Shown one piece after another: positions 1 to 12,227 of a stretch of 64,000 bases of DNA (positions within the stretch are counted from its first letter, which is position 1; each line of letters opens with the position of its first letter). This DNA is from Mantis religiosa (taxonomy: Eukaryota; Arthropoda; Insecta; Mantodea; Mantidae): NCBI GenBank assembly GCA_030765055.1, contig CM060947.1:48109547-48173546 (forward strand). The letters run 5' to 3'. The notes under the pieces were generated by a model. That model worked only from the letters and a program-made list of their open reading frames with translations. It was not told the DNA's origin and searched no databases. The translations under genes and the position numbers were made by a program.

Positions 1-291
1 TATAGTCCGGATTTAGCCTCATGTGACTTTTTTCTGTTCCCTAATTTGAAGAAACGCTTTCTTGGGAGGTATTATCCATCATCAGAGGCAGTGGTGAAGG
101 CTGCGGAGGCGATTTTGAAGGATCTCTCAAAAAATTGTTCCCAGCATGTCTTTGAAGACTGGTAGAAACGCTGGGACAAGTGCATCGCATTCAGGGGAGA
201 CTATTTTGAGAAGGACCATCAAAATGATGAGAATGAGTAAAGGTACGTTGTCAAATAAAAATTGTGATTATTCTTTATTGAACAACCCTCG
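1..291 (+). mobile_element. Mariner (DD34D) 3' part, truncated by the window edge
   Basis: Encodes the C-terminal end of a transposase: YSPDLASCDFFLFPNLKKRF, including the third catalytic Asp, through to a stop at 238-240, with one in-frame stop at 163. It ends in the inverted terminal repeat (complement of CGAGGGTTGTTCAATAAAG) at 291, followed by a TA target duplication. Same family as 26219-27133. The left part lies outside the window. Confidence 0.9.
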
Positions 292-2923
292 TAGCTGGAC
301 ATTTTAGTAATAGTTATAAACTCATTTGTTAAGATTCAAAATGTTTATTACTATGATTTTAATTAAATGGCTTTTCAAAAACTTCTGTTGGCTTACTGGT
401 CCAATCTCTAACTAGGATATCCACTCCTGATGTAAAGATAATTTAGGAGAGCTCTTCCTTTCTCCAATCCATACAAATTTTGTTCAAAACCACCACCAAT
501 TTGTCCATGTCTGCTTTGTTTACGAGTGTGTGCAGAAAATGCTGTGATTAAACACTCAAATGTTTTAATCCAGGGATTTTAAGTGTTTGATAGCATTCGA
601 TATTAAGGTTTATCAAATTTTGCTCAGGAATACGTCTTACCTCAAAAATAGAAATACAGACAGAAGCGTGTTCATCAAATACAATATGCTTGTTCGCAAA
701 CACATTACTTTAAATTCCATTGTAAACAAAGGGAAGCAGAAAGAAGTTGCATTACATTGTATTCAAAAGGCACAATTATTCTGAAACAACTTGTTCATGA
801 ACTCCCATTAATATTAATTCATGTATGGAATAAAAGCACAAGGAAACAAAGACCAGTTTGGATTGTGTGAGAAATGCCAGAAACAATGCTCCATTAAAAA
901 CACCTTTTATAAACCCGTATTATAAAGGATCTTAGCTGAGTCTACGGCCCCGAGAGAAAACCATTAATAAAAGCATTAAAGAATATAAAAGCAGAAGAGA
1001 GAGAAATTCAGATGAGCAAGGGTAATTTTATTTTGTTTAACTTGTCCTGGATATAAAATTACCTCGTCTCGTATTAAGGCAAATCTTAAAAACTACTAGA
1101 TGTAAGAGAGTAAGCTGGCGTCCTGTGGATGACAGAAACAAATGAGTTTACAGGAAAAATGTGAAGGGCAAATGCGTAGCATTTGGTGCCAGGTTGCGTC
1201 AGTGTTGGTCACATCTGTTACCTCCATATTACAATTCAAATTTAATCTGTATTCTACTTTCTATAAACAGAGTAACATTTGCAAAGTAAAATATAGGTTT
1301 TCATAATTCTCTCAGCATTAAAAAGGCCAATTTGTTCTGAAGGACTGTTCCAAATACAACTTCTAATATAACTGTATGAATTACTAAAATATTAAAATCG
1401 ACTTTCAAGGTCTTTGCATCACATACACATTACCTTAAGCCCTGGACGCGTGCTTGGAGGCATCAAGGCCCATTGCTTTGCCGAAACCTGAACATCGTTG
1501 TCCATACTTCATTTGTTATTTTACTGCATAGCGTTACCTTTAATACTCTTTGTGGTATCACAGCTGCTACTTCTGTGTTTTAATTTGTCTTACCAACTTA
1601 AACAGTAGTTTTAAGTACCAAAGGTTGGAGCAGACCTAAACCAGAATAATTCGCTGCAAAAGGCAAGAGGGGTGGAAAATGGTTAATTATTCTCACCTTT
1701 TCTGTCAATCTTAAAGAATTCTTGTAGATGTATGCCTCGGCGCTCTGGAGAAATCATTCTTCTCTCCCTCTCTTCGCCCCCCTCTCTCTCTCTCTCTCTT
1801 TCTGCTCTCTGGCCGTAGTATCGGAGCGAGAATATTTTTTTATAAAATAATAACAACTTTTCTCTTCTTTAAAATATTGGAATTTATTATATCCTATCAC
1901 AATGTTAAACTGTGTAGATTATGTACTTTCATAAAAAGATTCTTTGCACTTCTAGTTTCGACAGACTTGCAGATCGGCCCCACATATAACACGTCCTTAC
2001 GCCTCGATGATCTCATGCAGAGTGAAGCCAAAACTATTTGCACATTCTCGAATCTCTGCACACGATTTTTCTAGAAAAATCTAAATTACTTTTATCCAAT
2101 TGGTGCACGTCAAAACATTACGTAATCGCTTTATTATAACAGCCATTAGGAACACTGTTACGTAAGTTGTCATTTAGTTTTATATTCTATTTTATACAAA
2201 CCACATTTTCTGGAACAATCCAGAACAAATCCCCAAATTTATGAAAAAAATATGATATAACCCTTACTGACCTTAGGGCCACCAACATCGACTTAATCCC
2301 ACAGTAGGCTTTTACTTCAGTTATTGACTAATCTGGAAAAAAGCATTTACGAAAACTTCAGCTCACTGCCTTCTATGAAATGAGTTTAAGTATGACTGCG
2401 TAAAAGTAAAGAAAAGTCTTATTGCCTTCTTTGACAACAGCGTCATCTGCTAGAATAGCATAAACTATTAGGGTAGGACTTTAATATTGTGACTGAATGA
2501 CAACACAAAGCTGCACCAAACCCATTAGAATCGTTAGCCCACTGCTAAGTTACAAACACTTTTCACCTATTATAAATAAGTAAGACATAATCTAATATTC
2601 TTTTACCTCTCTGTTACATGCACAAACTTGTGCTGCTCGTAGCTTTTAATACTCACTGCCCGTCGACTAATACCTTTACACCGCTGTTTGCCGGTTCTGA
2701 AAATCCGATACTCAATGGGCAACTCTCAACTACCAACTGAAAATCGGTCACAGGAGTAGTGTTGGGAAACGGAAATAATGGAACACTGTCAAAGCCAAAT
2801 CTTTTAAACTTCAGTAAAGGGCCTACTTCCAAAAACTGACACCAGCGGCAGCCCTTGAATATTACTTCTCCCAACAGAAACGTTGGAATGGTGTGACATA
2901 CATTTAGTTTCTTATTTTTTTTG
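292..2923. other. AT-rich intergenic sequence
   Basis: Only a TA duplication at 292-293 and a short CT-rich run near 1783-1802. No coding signal or recognised repeat. Confidence 0.5.
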
Positions 2924-3146
2924 GCTGCGCCGTGGCTGAGTGGTTTAGAGCCTTCGACTCTCACCGAGGCCACCCGGGTTCGATCCTAAGCGACCGTAAA
3001 GTGAGATTTGTGGTGGACAACATGGGGCGGTTCTCCGGTTTCCCCCACTATCTCACTCCATCGGTGCCCCATCTTCATCTTATGTATCATCAGTGTCAAC
3101 GCCTGCGATGCCGCATGTAATAAAAGTGCGTGTTAAACACTATATA
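2924..3146 (+). mobile_element. SINE family D
   Basis: The head GCGCCGTGGCTGAGTGG continues to the B box GGGTTCGATCC. It is followed by GTGAGATTTGTGGTGGACAA, GGTTTCCCCCACTATCTCA, TCTTATGTATCATCAGTG and CGTGTTAAACACT. Same layout as the copies at 51226 and 60349, with an internal deletion after CAACATGG. Confidence 0.88.
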
Positions 3147-4519
3147 TTTCATTTTTTTAGGAAAGTTTTGCTTTGCTTCTTTGTATTTTGGAGCTGAGAA
3201 CTTTAAACAACTTTGTAAGGACAGAAAACTCAGTCCAGCTGACATTAGAAAGGGATCACCTAATATTATATAATTAACAATCCAGAAGTTTATCTTCTAC
3301 GATAGTTGGGTACTGTGTGTACTTTTTAACTTGGTGGTCTGGGAGTGTAGAGTCTAGCAATTCACTAGCTTCGCCTCTCTTTTATTGCATTTGAGTCAGT
3401 CCTTGGCCACTCCTTAATATTTATACTTTCTGTAAAGGTGTCTAGAACGAAAAGGACTCACAAATCATTTCTAGAAAATTCAAGATATATTGGTTGAGGA
3501 ATATCGTAGAAATAGGAAAATTTATTCATTAGGGTTAAGTGACTGCGGCGACTTCTCGAGCGCGGTCTATAGGCTATACGTACCGCCGATAATCGACCAG
3601 TCTGTAATACAGGAAAGAAAATACACGCTCTTCCACCAGCTTAACTCCTATGACTCTCCACTACGTTTCCTACCTTACGCTGTCAAATTTCAAGATTCTA
3701 ATTCAAATTTCAAATCAATGTCTGCTCTACGGCTAGCTAAATTCATAGAATTCAGTTTCCTTTTCAATTTTCCAAGCTTTGACTGGTCTAAAGTCAATTC
3801 ATTAATGTCGTCAAGTCCAGGTACGCCTTGATGTGCAATCCTCACCTTTTAAACTGCTTTGCAAATGACTTATTTTTCCCTCACAAAATTGCAACTTCTT
3901 TCTTACATTATGGTATGTTATGAGTATTATTTATTAATTTTACTAGTCAATACTACTGGTACCTATCTACGATATGGGTATTTTATACAAGTGTTTAAAA
4001 ATTCGCAGCTTTAAAGAAAACTGTAAACGGGTGGAGTACGTATTCTTCGTTTATGGCAGTGTACCATGCACGAGTTTGAAATTTATTCACTGATTTCAGT
4101 GGAAGGAATTCGTGAGCTCTATGGTTTAATGCCCCTTATCTCACTAAGTTATTCAGCTCGGGAAATGTTTGGTAATAATATAGCGAAGAAGGAAGAAAAT
4201 TTCAACACGAACAGCCTAACAAAAGATTGTGCTGTAGTCCATCTTATAATTAGACTGACAAGGTTTTGACTGGAATAAATCAGAACCAGTATTACGTAGT
4301 TCACTCCACGCGGAGATGTTCTGATGTTTCTGATTTAGCGAAGTTAAATATGAATCATGATACTGGATGGAAGCGGGGTAGCAACGAATCATCTGTATGG
4401 ATAACCGAACCCTACTTAATAATTTTGTCACACGTTGTATCTAAATAATTATTGTCACACACTGAACGAAATGAACGAGTTATGTATGTTATACTCCTTC
4501 CAGAGTAACGCTTTTCGTG
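3147..4519. other. Unassigned intergenic sequence
   Basis: Contains a 113-codon open frame at 3490-3831 with no recognisable domain, no splice context and unremarkable composition. Nothing else seen. Confidence 0.4.
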
Positions 4520-4605
4520 TTTTATGGTTTGTCAGTTATACAAAATTTATGAAATTCAAATCAGAATGAAAAGGCTTTAAAAGCTATTTTATAAAAGAAA
4601 ACGTT
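4520..4605 (+). repeat. Family G fragment
   Basis: GGTTTGTCAGTTATACAAAA and AGAATGAAAAGG match the copy at 52140. It lies just left of a mariner. Confidence 0.35.
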
Positions 4606-4636
4606 TAATTTTTTTCTTATGTCAGTATGTAAAATA

Positions 4637-4802
4637 TGAGGCGTGTCCCTAACACGCCGTGGCAACACTGCCGTGTAGCTTGGTTTCACCCTTCACATCC
4701 CCTCCACAACGAACCCGCTGCAACTATTCGCCTGGACTGGGCAGCCGTTTTTGATGGAGCTTCCTATCACTTCCGCCGCCAAGTGCGAGTTGCGTGCAGT
4801 GA

Positions 4803-4833
<31 letters not shown>

Positions 4834-5925
4834 GAGTGGCAAGGGCACTACTCTCACTGAAATTCATCTCACTTTTGTGAAGTCTATGGGCTACGTGTAC
4901 GGACGTCAAAAACGTGCGAAAGTGGGTCAGAGTTCAAAGACGGACGTACAGACGTTCATGACGAACAGCGTTCTGGTCGGCCTTCGGTTTCAGCCGAAAC
5001 AATTGCAAAAGTGGAGCTAGAAATGCTTAAAGATCGGCGTGTGACAGTTCGCGAGCTGTGCGAACTTATCCCTGAAGTCAGTAAGACTACGATTGACAAT
5101 ATTCTGACCGAACATTTGCATTATCGCAAGGTGTGTGCGAGGTGGGTCACCAAAATGCTCACCGAAGGACATAAACGGCAACGTGTTGAAGCGGCCCACC
5201 GATTCCTGGAGCACTATGCAGAACAGGGCGAGGAATTGTTGGATTCAATTGTCACTGGCGATGAAACCTGGGTGCACTACACAACACCAGAAACTAAAGA
5301 ACATACTCGTCAGTTGGGGCATTCGAATTCGCCGAAGCCGTGAAAGTTCAAACATTTTCTGCCGGCAAAGTGATGGCCAGTGTGTTCTGGGAGAGAAAAG
5401 ATGTATTGTTGTGCGAGTTTATGCTTACCGGCACAACAATAAACGCCGCCAGCTACTATGAGACTTTAAAAGAATTGCGATGTGCCATTCAAAGGCGAAG
5501 GAGGGGAATGCTGACGAAGGGAGTGATTTTTCATCACGACAACGCTCGTCCCCATACTGCACATGCAACGGCTCATCTCCTGGCCCAGTTTGGATGCGAC
5601 ATCCTCACCCATCCTCCCTACAGTCCAGACTTAGCACCTATCATCTGTTTCCTGAGTTAAAGTCACGCCTGGGTGGAACATATTTCCAGACCGACGATGA
5701 TTTGAAAAACAAGGTTGATCACTACCTGCGCAACTTGGCAGGGGAGTGCTATGACAAGGGTATACAAAAACTGTCACAGCGCATGCAAAAGTGCATCGAT
5801 CGCAATGGTGATTACGTTGAAAATAGCTGTAAGTTCCACCTTTCCATCAATGCAACATTCATTGACAATAAACATGTTTTCTATATTAAATAAAATTGGT
5901 GACCTTATTTTACGGTCACGCCTCA
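4637..5925 (+). mobile_element. Mariner (second family) with broken transposase
   Basis: 1289 bp between TA duplications (4635-4636, 5926-5927). The inverted ends read TGAGGCGTGTCCCTAA and TGAGGCGTGACCGTAA. The transposase is readable across three frames: MELPITSAAKCELRAV, a helix-turn-helix region (RRVTVRELCELIPEVSKTTI), VTGDETWVHY (first Asp), FHHDNARPHTAHATAHLL (second Asp). A 5-nt deletion at about 5638 removes the third Asp (PDLAP then a frame change). A 29-nt T run at 4805-4833 replaces the short T stretch seen in the sister copy and causes another frameshift. A polyadenylation-like AATAAA lies at the 3' end. The element is dead. Confidence 0.93.
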
Positions 5926-6074
5926 TATGTAAACTTTGCTAAAAATTGTTAGATCCTGTTTGGAGAACATAAAGATAATGAATACTTTGCCTTATAGAAG
6001 ATTGTGGAGGTTGAAGGGAACGTGTGATCCTTGGAAGATGCTAGACTTATATACCAAGTTGCTACTAATTAGAA

Positions 6075-6078
<4 letters not shown>

Positions 6079-6152
<74 letters not shown>
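6079..6152. repeat. (CA)n microsatellite
   Basis: 37 perfect units. Confidence 0.99.
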
Positions 6153-6154
<2 letters not shown>

Positions 6155-7090
6155 GTAAGATGATGTCAATTCCAATCAGAGGCAGCACAGTATCCATCCC
6201 ATGTGAAGTAAATCACGTGATAAGAGCTGGTTTCGCTTTACTGCCATGGTCGCGATGTAAATTTAATTATAAAATTCATAGTTGAACAGAAAAGGAAGAG
6301 CCACTTAGTTTAAGCAACAGATGGAGTTTACTACTTAGCTCGCAGACGAGACAATACGATGAAAGTTCTGTTAGATCTTGTTTGTGGAACATAATGACAG
6401 TGCAAAACAAACTACAGTTGGCATCACTGTGCACTCGCCGCCGCAGGAGGATGTGGGACTGTTGAATGCTGAAACAATTAGCTGATTAGAAAATGTGGGG
6501 AGAGGACTGTTGTTGAGTGGTCAACTTGCAATGCACGAGGGAAACGGGCAAGATTCCTCTCTGTTTACAAGCTTCTCATCTGCTTTACAACTGCTAAAAT
6601 AATGTACAGATGACAACACGTAAAGACGATTTTTGCATAGAACTCAAACTGTCTTTTACAGGACACTCTAACTATGCAGATGAGAGGATGATGTTATGGA
6701 AAGCCATTTACATTTCTAAAAATTACTTAACTGGTTTTTAAATAAAAATCGGCAAATCATCATGAGTACATACTGTAACTAATTGTAATGATCTGTCACT
6801 TTTAAAAAACACTGCTATCGATTTTGTTGTTATAAAAGCTATGTATTTTAAAATGTTACAAATAAAGATTAATATTAAATAGTCGAGTATTACGGAATAG
6901 GTACTTTAAAACATTAAAAATAACTCATAAAACATGAAACATAATTTAAAATATATAATATACAAGACATGTTTATAGGCCTAGATAATAGACCAAGTAC
7001 AGAATAACAGAAAAAGTAGTATGCATTTTAATGAATTTAATTTTAAAAAATATGTTTACCTAGGATTTAAATTAGGCTATATATATTTAT
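6153..7090. other. Unassigned intergenic sequence
   Basis: No coding signal or repeat family recognised. Confidence 0.5.
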
Positions 7091-7208
<118 letters not shown>

Positions 7209-7445
7209 CTACAGGCCATGTAGGCCCTTGGCCTCCCTAACCACCCTCTTCCATTCTACTCGGTCCTCTGCTTTTCTTTTCCAGCATTTAACCCCCAACT
7301 TTCTTAAATCGTCTTCTACATCATCTACCCATCTTTTTCTGGATCTTCCTCTCCTCCTTCTGTCATCCAGCTTTCCTATTAATATCTTCTTAACTACATT
7401 GGTTTCCGGCATTTTCTGCACATGGCCAGCCACCTTATTCTTCCT
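7209..7445 (-). pseudogene. LINE reverse-transcriptase polyprotein C-terminus
   Basis: The minus strand reads MAGHVQKMPETNVVKKIL, a GRSRKRWVDDVEDDLRKLGV block, then DRVEWKRVVREAKGLHGL and a stop. G-H-V-x-R-M ... G-R-x-x-x-R-W-x-D-D-V ... W-x-x-x-V-x-E-A-K-G is a standard C-terminal signature of many arthropod LINEs. The stop is followed directly by a (TCA)n tail (7091-7208), the usual 3' end for such elements. The upstream domains are missing (5' truncated). Confidence 0.85.
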
Positions 7446-7524
7446 TGTTTAATTGTCACTACTATATTTGGTTGTACAAATAGGTTTCTATTTATATATC
7501 TATTAATGACTATTCAGCCACTAC

Positions 7525-7955
7525 TCTGACGTTACTAGAGGAACCTCGGGCCGAAAATGCCGAGCCCCTCCCGAATGGGAACTGTTCGGATTGTGTTGGA
7601 CTCGAGGGGGCTGTGTGTTCCCGTCACCCACGGGCAATTGGGTACCTCTGGCCAGGCCATCGGCCGCCCGGAGGTGGTAGAGGGTTGCCTCATAAGTCCC
7701 GGGAACTAGCCTGCAGAGCTAGTAGCTGGTGAGCTAGACACTGGCGGCCCTACCAAGGTTTATTGGTAGCTGGTTCATTAAGGACCGGCGCGTAAGTCGC
7801 GTATCCACTTCCGTCCTGTCTGCCGTGTACAGGCGGGGGGGGGGGGCAGTTTATAAAATAGGTACTGTCCTACGGTAAATACACCCGAGAGGCCCGGGTT
7901 CAGGTCCTACGGGGCCTGGACTAATGGGAGTACATCCTCACATTAACTTTATTCA
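7525..7955 (+). mobile_element. Unclassified GC-rich repeat family C
   Basis: Shares ordered blocks with the copies near 12480, 31760 and 60640: GGAACCTCGGGCCG, CCCCTCCCGAATGGGA, GTTCGGATT, GGTAGAGGGTTGCCT, CTAGCCTGCAGAGCTAGTAG, CGCGTAAGTCGCGTATCCAC. Ends near GGGCCTGGACTAATGGGAG. No coding or terminal-repeat signal recognised. 5' truncated relative to the 12425 copy. Confidence 0.75.
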
Positions 7956-8479
7956 GCCACTAATATTACTCTCAAAACTCATTTTAAACATTGCGATCGA
8001 TGACAATATTTTACAGTAATTCAGCATACACTACTGACTCGATTAACAAGTACAAAACAAATATAATAATGGTTATTTATGTATGGAGTTCTCACTGTTA
8101 ATTCTGTGCCGAATTTAACCAACTTTAAATGCATTAAATAAACGTATTCCAACTCCTAAATATAAAACTTCAGTTTGTGAGTTGTTTCATGTCCAGATAG
8201 CGAGTGAAAGGATGGACGGTTTGAAGAGAGAGACCGTTTAGGAAAGGAAGAAAGCAACAGGTGACACCTTGAACTGGTCGTGCCATTTCGGAAATACTCC
8301 TATAAAGCTTGGGGCGGTACGTTATTCATTATTCTGTAGCTATCACACGAAAAGCTTCTCATCTTCAATTACCAGATTGCTCCCATGCAGGAGTCGGATT
8401 ATTATCACTAGACGCATATTCTGTAGTCAACTGTTTTAAGCTCTATAAACTGCAAAAGATTCAAAGAAGGCATTACACA

Positions 8480-8680
8480 TAGCCCGTCTCTGTAGCGTAG
8501 GTGGTAGATTAGTTCAAGAACTCCCAAGTTCGAATCTCTCAGGGTGAGTTATCTGGATAAGGTCTTTTCCGGGGTTTTCTCTTATCTTAAAGTATGAATG
8601 TTATGTAACTCTAAGCTCTACAGACCCTGGAGTCATTTGAGCACCATTTCATTCATCGTCCGGTAGGACATAAATACATT
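8480..8680 (+). mobile_element. SINE family A, diverged copy
   Basis: The tRNA-like head (TAGCGTAGGTGGTAG, B box AAGTTCGAATCTC) is followed by the GGTGAGTTATCTGGATAAGG body and the CATTTCATTCATCGTCCGG block. Part of the region between the boxes is shortened. Confidence 0.8.
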
Positions 8681-9003
8681 CACAATTATGAACGTTTTGT
8701 TACACTTCTTGGTGTTAGAAGTCACTTGGTGTATTGTTTATCTCTACACCGAAGTAAATCATTTGTACTAGCGACATCTTACTGTTTCCGACAATTTTGA
8801 TACCGTCTTCAGTTTCTCGGTCTTTTTTTAATCTTCTGCCAGCTGCTTGAGTGGTGTATCAAGGGACATGCGTATGTTAAGTTGGCAGATAAATTTGACG
8901 GAGCTAATAAATTAGCTATTTGAAGCGTGTTGCTATTAACTGTATTAAAATCTTAGAACCAGAAAGAATATATATTTAAGTATTATATGAAGTAACAATA
9001 ACT

Positions 9004-9562
9004 TTATGGTTTAAAACAACTGATTTCGTAATAATAATGTGGAGCATAAGTTACCGTGAGTCGTTGAAGTGCTAAACGGCATCTTTCCCAACGGCGACCG
9101 CCAAGTCTGTATAACCGCACGCGATCTGCAGTGCGATCCATATAAACCTGAACCATTGCAATAAGCCATAACTTTTGAACCAATAATAGGACACACATAC
9201 AACTTTGGGAGAATATAATACACAATTGGGAGATTACATTACACTATTTACATCTCAGAGAAAATGTTGGAAGTGTCCTCCACCAGCATCTATGGATCGT
9301 TGGTCCCATTTACTTTGATACAACTGCAGACACTGAAGTCTATATGGGTATCTTCAAGATATTTATGGAGCAGCTGGATGATATCGAATTGAGAGAAGGT
9401 TATTTCCAGCAAGATGGAGCAAATTGCCATACATCTAATGACACCATGGAACTTGTAACCAATTTCTTTGATATTCTAATAATCTCAAAAGGTCTGTGGT
9501 CCGCCAGATTCCCTGACCTATGGTCTATTGAAATGGTTCAGGTTTATATGGATCGCACTTTA
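9004..9562 (+). pseudogene. DDE transposase fragment between short inverted repeats
   Basis: Near 9280-9510 the plus strand encodes MGIFKIFMEQLDDIELREGY, FQQDGANCHTSNDTMEL and GLWSARFPDL, a catalytic segment of the same general transposase type as at 13291. A 27-bp sequence beginning ATGGTTCAGGTTTATATGGA occurs at 9533-9560 and inverted at about 9123-9150. The frame runs straight into that repeat, so the coding part is truncated there. Confidence 0.7.
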
Positions 9563-10784
9563 TAACGGCTATGGACCACAGTGAAACACTTCTGTAAAAT
9601 TACAAAATACGCAGGAAAATGACGTGAATACTAGATACACTACTAATACAACTATCAACTCAAGTCCCACCTGCATCCTGAATCCCCAACGTTCCCACTT
9701 ATTCAAATAAATTCGAAACACTTTTTCACGCGGTCATGCTACATTCTAAGAATTACATTCTCATACTATTTTTAAAACTATGTCTACATAACTTAGTAAA
9801 TACACCTTATTGGTTTTATATTATCCAAATCTTGAGCTAATGGCTTTATTGCTGAATGAGGTCACTGGAAACCTAATTGCCTTAGCTGCACTGACTTAAC
9901 TAATTGTTTTTCCTTAACACGGAACTTACTTATGATGCCTTTTAATTTTTTTCTTGTCACACTACACGTGATCTTAACGTACAGAAATGACTTATGACTC
10001 CTTACCACTTCTTTATAAAACTATTCATTTTACTCGCAATTCCATTAGACGCGTGATTATGCTCTCTGATAGAATCGAACATTTTTAATCTTTTTTTTTA
10101 ATTCTCAGATGCCCAAAATATATATTTCCGGGAATATCTCGGTATCGAATGTTTAGGTGGAATATAATACTTGACTACTTACCATAAGTAAGCTAGAGTG
10201 ATGGGATGGTCAAGAAGTCAGTGAGTGGTAAAGCTTTGCCGAGGAATGCTCTAATTCACGTGTGAGCACACAGTGGCGCCACGTGCATGGTCCACCCACA
10301 GAAGTCCAACCAAGTGTGCCACAACACAAACTGGAAACTTTCCACTGATCATAGAACCCCGTGCTCTTTGATGTTTCTTTAGCAGCTTGCATCCTCCCAA
10401 ATAATTAATATTCGCCCTTTCCTGATCAGCCAAGCATCAGCTGTTCAACCCTGCACTATTTCCACTACTCACATTTTGTTTTAGAAATGTTCTGCAATTT
10501 CTTACGCTTCGTGCTACACTTAATTTTAAGAACGTCGTGTGTTATATGCACGTGACTTACTCTATCTACCTTACTTCAAATAATTCCTGCAAAACCTTAT
10601 TTCTCTATATTTATTAACCGATACTGACCTTTACAAAAATCAGACTGTAGGTGTAGGAATTGCATTGCGTGTAACCATAACATGATCCAAAGTTCTATCT
10701 TAAAGGTTATACATACGAAAAAAATTCGTGATACAGGAAGGTGACTACCCAATTAAAGGAATGCACACTGACCGTTGGAGATAA
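9563..10784. other. Unassigned intergenic sequence
   Basis: Apart from the family G fragment at 10085-10170, nothing recognised. Confidence 0.45.
10085..10170 (+). repeat. Family G fragment
   Basis: CGGGAATATCTCGGTATCGA and GTTTAGGTGGAATATAATAC parallel the 3' part of the copies at 45560 and 61930. Confidence 0.4.
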
Positions 10785-11624
10785 ACTAGAACCTCGTTTA
10801 CCCGGGTCAACAGTGACCAGGGCCGAGTTAACGAAAATCTGGGTTATCCAAAGAATAATGGAAAAACACTAAAACATGTACAGTATCACGAAATATTTAT
10901 AATGTAGTTTAGAAATTACAATCGGCACACTTTCACCTAAAAACGCATAATGTATGTACTGTAATAGCCTACGTATTTGCACAGTACTACAAACTAGTCT
11001 GTAGTAAGAAAGGCAGTGATCTTCTATTGTCTCAGTTTAGTGCATCGCTTAAGAGCAGCGCAATCTTGCATCCGCTTTAACATTAGAAGTTCATTTGGCA
11101 ATGCTTCGACTAACACTCGAAATAAAGTATCAGTTTCTCTATGTTTGCTACTGTTTCTGTGTGGGTCATAACTACAGCTGATTCATTAACACTGTTTGAA
11201 TCTGAATACTTTTATTTTTTATTTTCTGTAACACCGCATGATGCAATAATGCCTTCCTCTGTAATCTGGTTATAACCTCCGATGATTGTCGATTTGCAAC
11301 CAATTTTCAATGTCTTCTTCATCAACATAAGAACAGCAATTGATATTTTTAAAAAAATTCTGTAAAATTCTCTTGCACACTTATTTTTTCTTCTTCTTCA
11401 ATTTTGTTTTCTGGCAAGTCATACACACCAGACCACAACATTTTCTATGACTTTATCAAGGTTTTCCTTCCAACTTGGTCCCAAGCAGACTGCAATAAAT
11501 TCGCCCGCTGGAAAGAGAATTTGAGAGAATACCAATTTATCGTCTATAAAATCAGTCTAAGATAACTTTTCTTTCCAAAACTGGTCCGAGATCTGGAGGT
11601 CCGGATTAAAGAGATATTACTATA
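10785..11624 (-). mobile_element. Pogo/Tigger-like element, internally deleted
   Basis: The left end CTAGAACCTCGTTTACCCGG and the inverted right end TAGTAATATCTCTTTAATCC resemble Tigger-type terminal repeats. On the minus strand NELLMLKRMQDCAALKRCTK and KITAFL (11090-11030) match the C-terminal tail seen in Tigger/Jerky-type transposases. A piece near 11450 (KMLWSGVYDLPENKIEEEE) fits further upstream in the same protein. The catalytic core is gone. Confidence 0.68.
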
Positions 11625-12227
11625 GAAAAAAAATCTTCTGAGACGTACTCATAAGATTTTCTCTACTTACTCGGGTTGACTCGGTGCGTGAAGTCTCTGG
11701 TTCAAAGCCCGTTATCTGCGTTCGAATGGCTGTTCTCAGCAGATTTTCGTTCTGTAGTAATAGTGACTGTGGTTGGAATTATTTCAGTGGAGAGACAAGG
11801 ATCTCCGATTAGGTAGGTAAGCGGTAACGGAGACCTCAGGTCGAGAAAATAGGAATGGTAATAATGACGATGCAAATATTGTCAGTGTAAGTTCTATTGT
11901 ATTTCCCTGTTTCACCTTCATTTAACACACGCCGATATGTTTCTAGCGAATCCGTTTTATGATTAATGGCACTGGCTATTGCATATATACAAAATCCACC
12001 ACGCACCTAATTTCACTGCACTTTTTTTTCGGATTGGCTGTTTTCTTGCCGTTGAACGCGTCTGATTACTAAGACATAATTTTAGCCTTCTTTCACTGGC
12101 TTCGGTACATCACGTGACTATCCTTATCACGTGACACGGAATTTTTCCCTAAGTTTGTGATATTTATTCTACGTGTACTAAAATGTAATACAAAGATTCG
12201 ACTGGAAGAGAGTCGGCACGCAGGTCC
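11625..12227. other. Unassigned intergenic sequence
   Basis: A tRNA-box-like TCTCTGGTTCAAAGCCCG at about 11692-11710 may be an old SINE head. Otherwise nothing seen. Confidence 0.4.

Noticed and set aside
3490..3831. 113-codon open frame as a candidate gene
   Set aside because: No domain, no splice or promoter context, and single open frames of this size are expected by chance in 64 kb.
5936..6163. Open frame with Thr-His repeats
   Set aside because: It is the (CA)n microsatellite translated.
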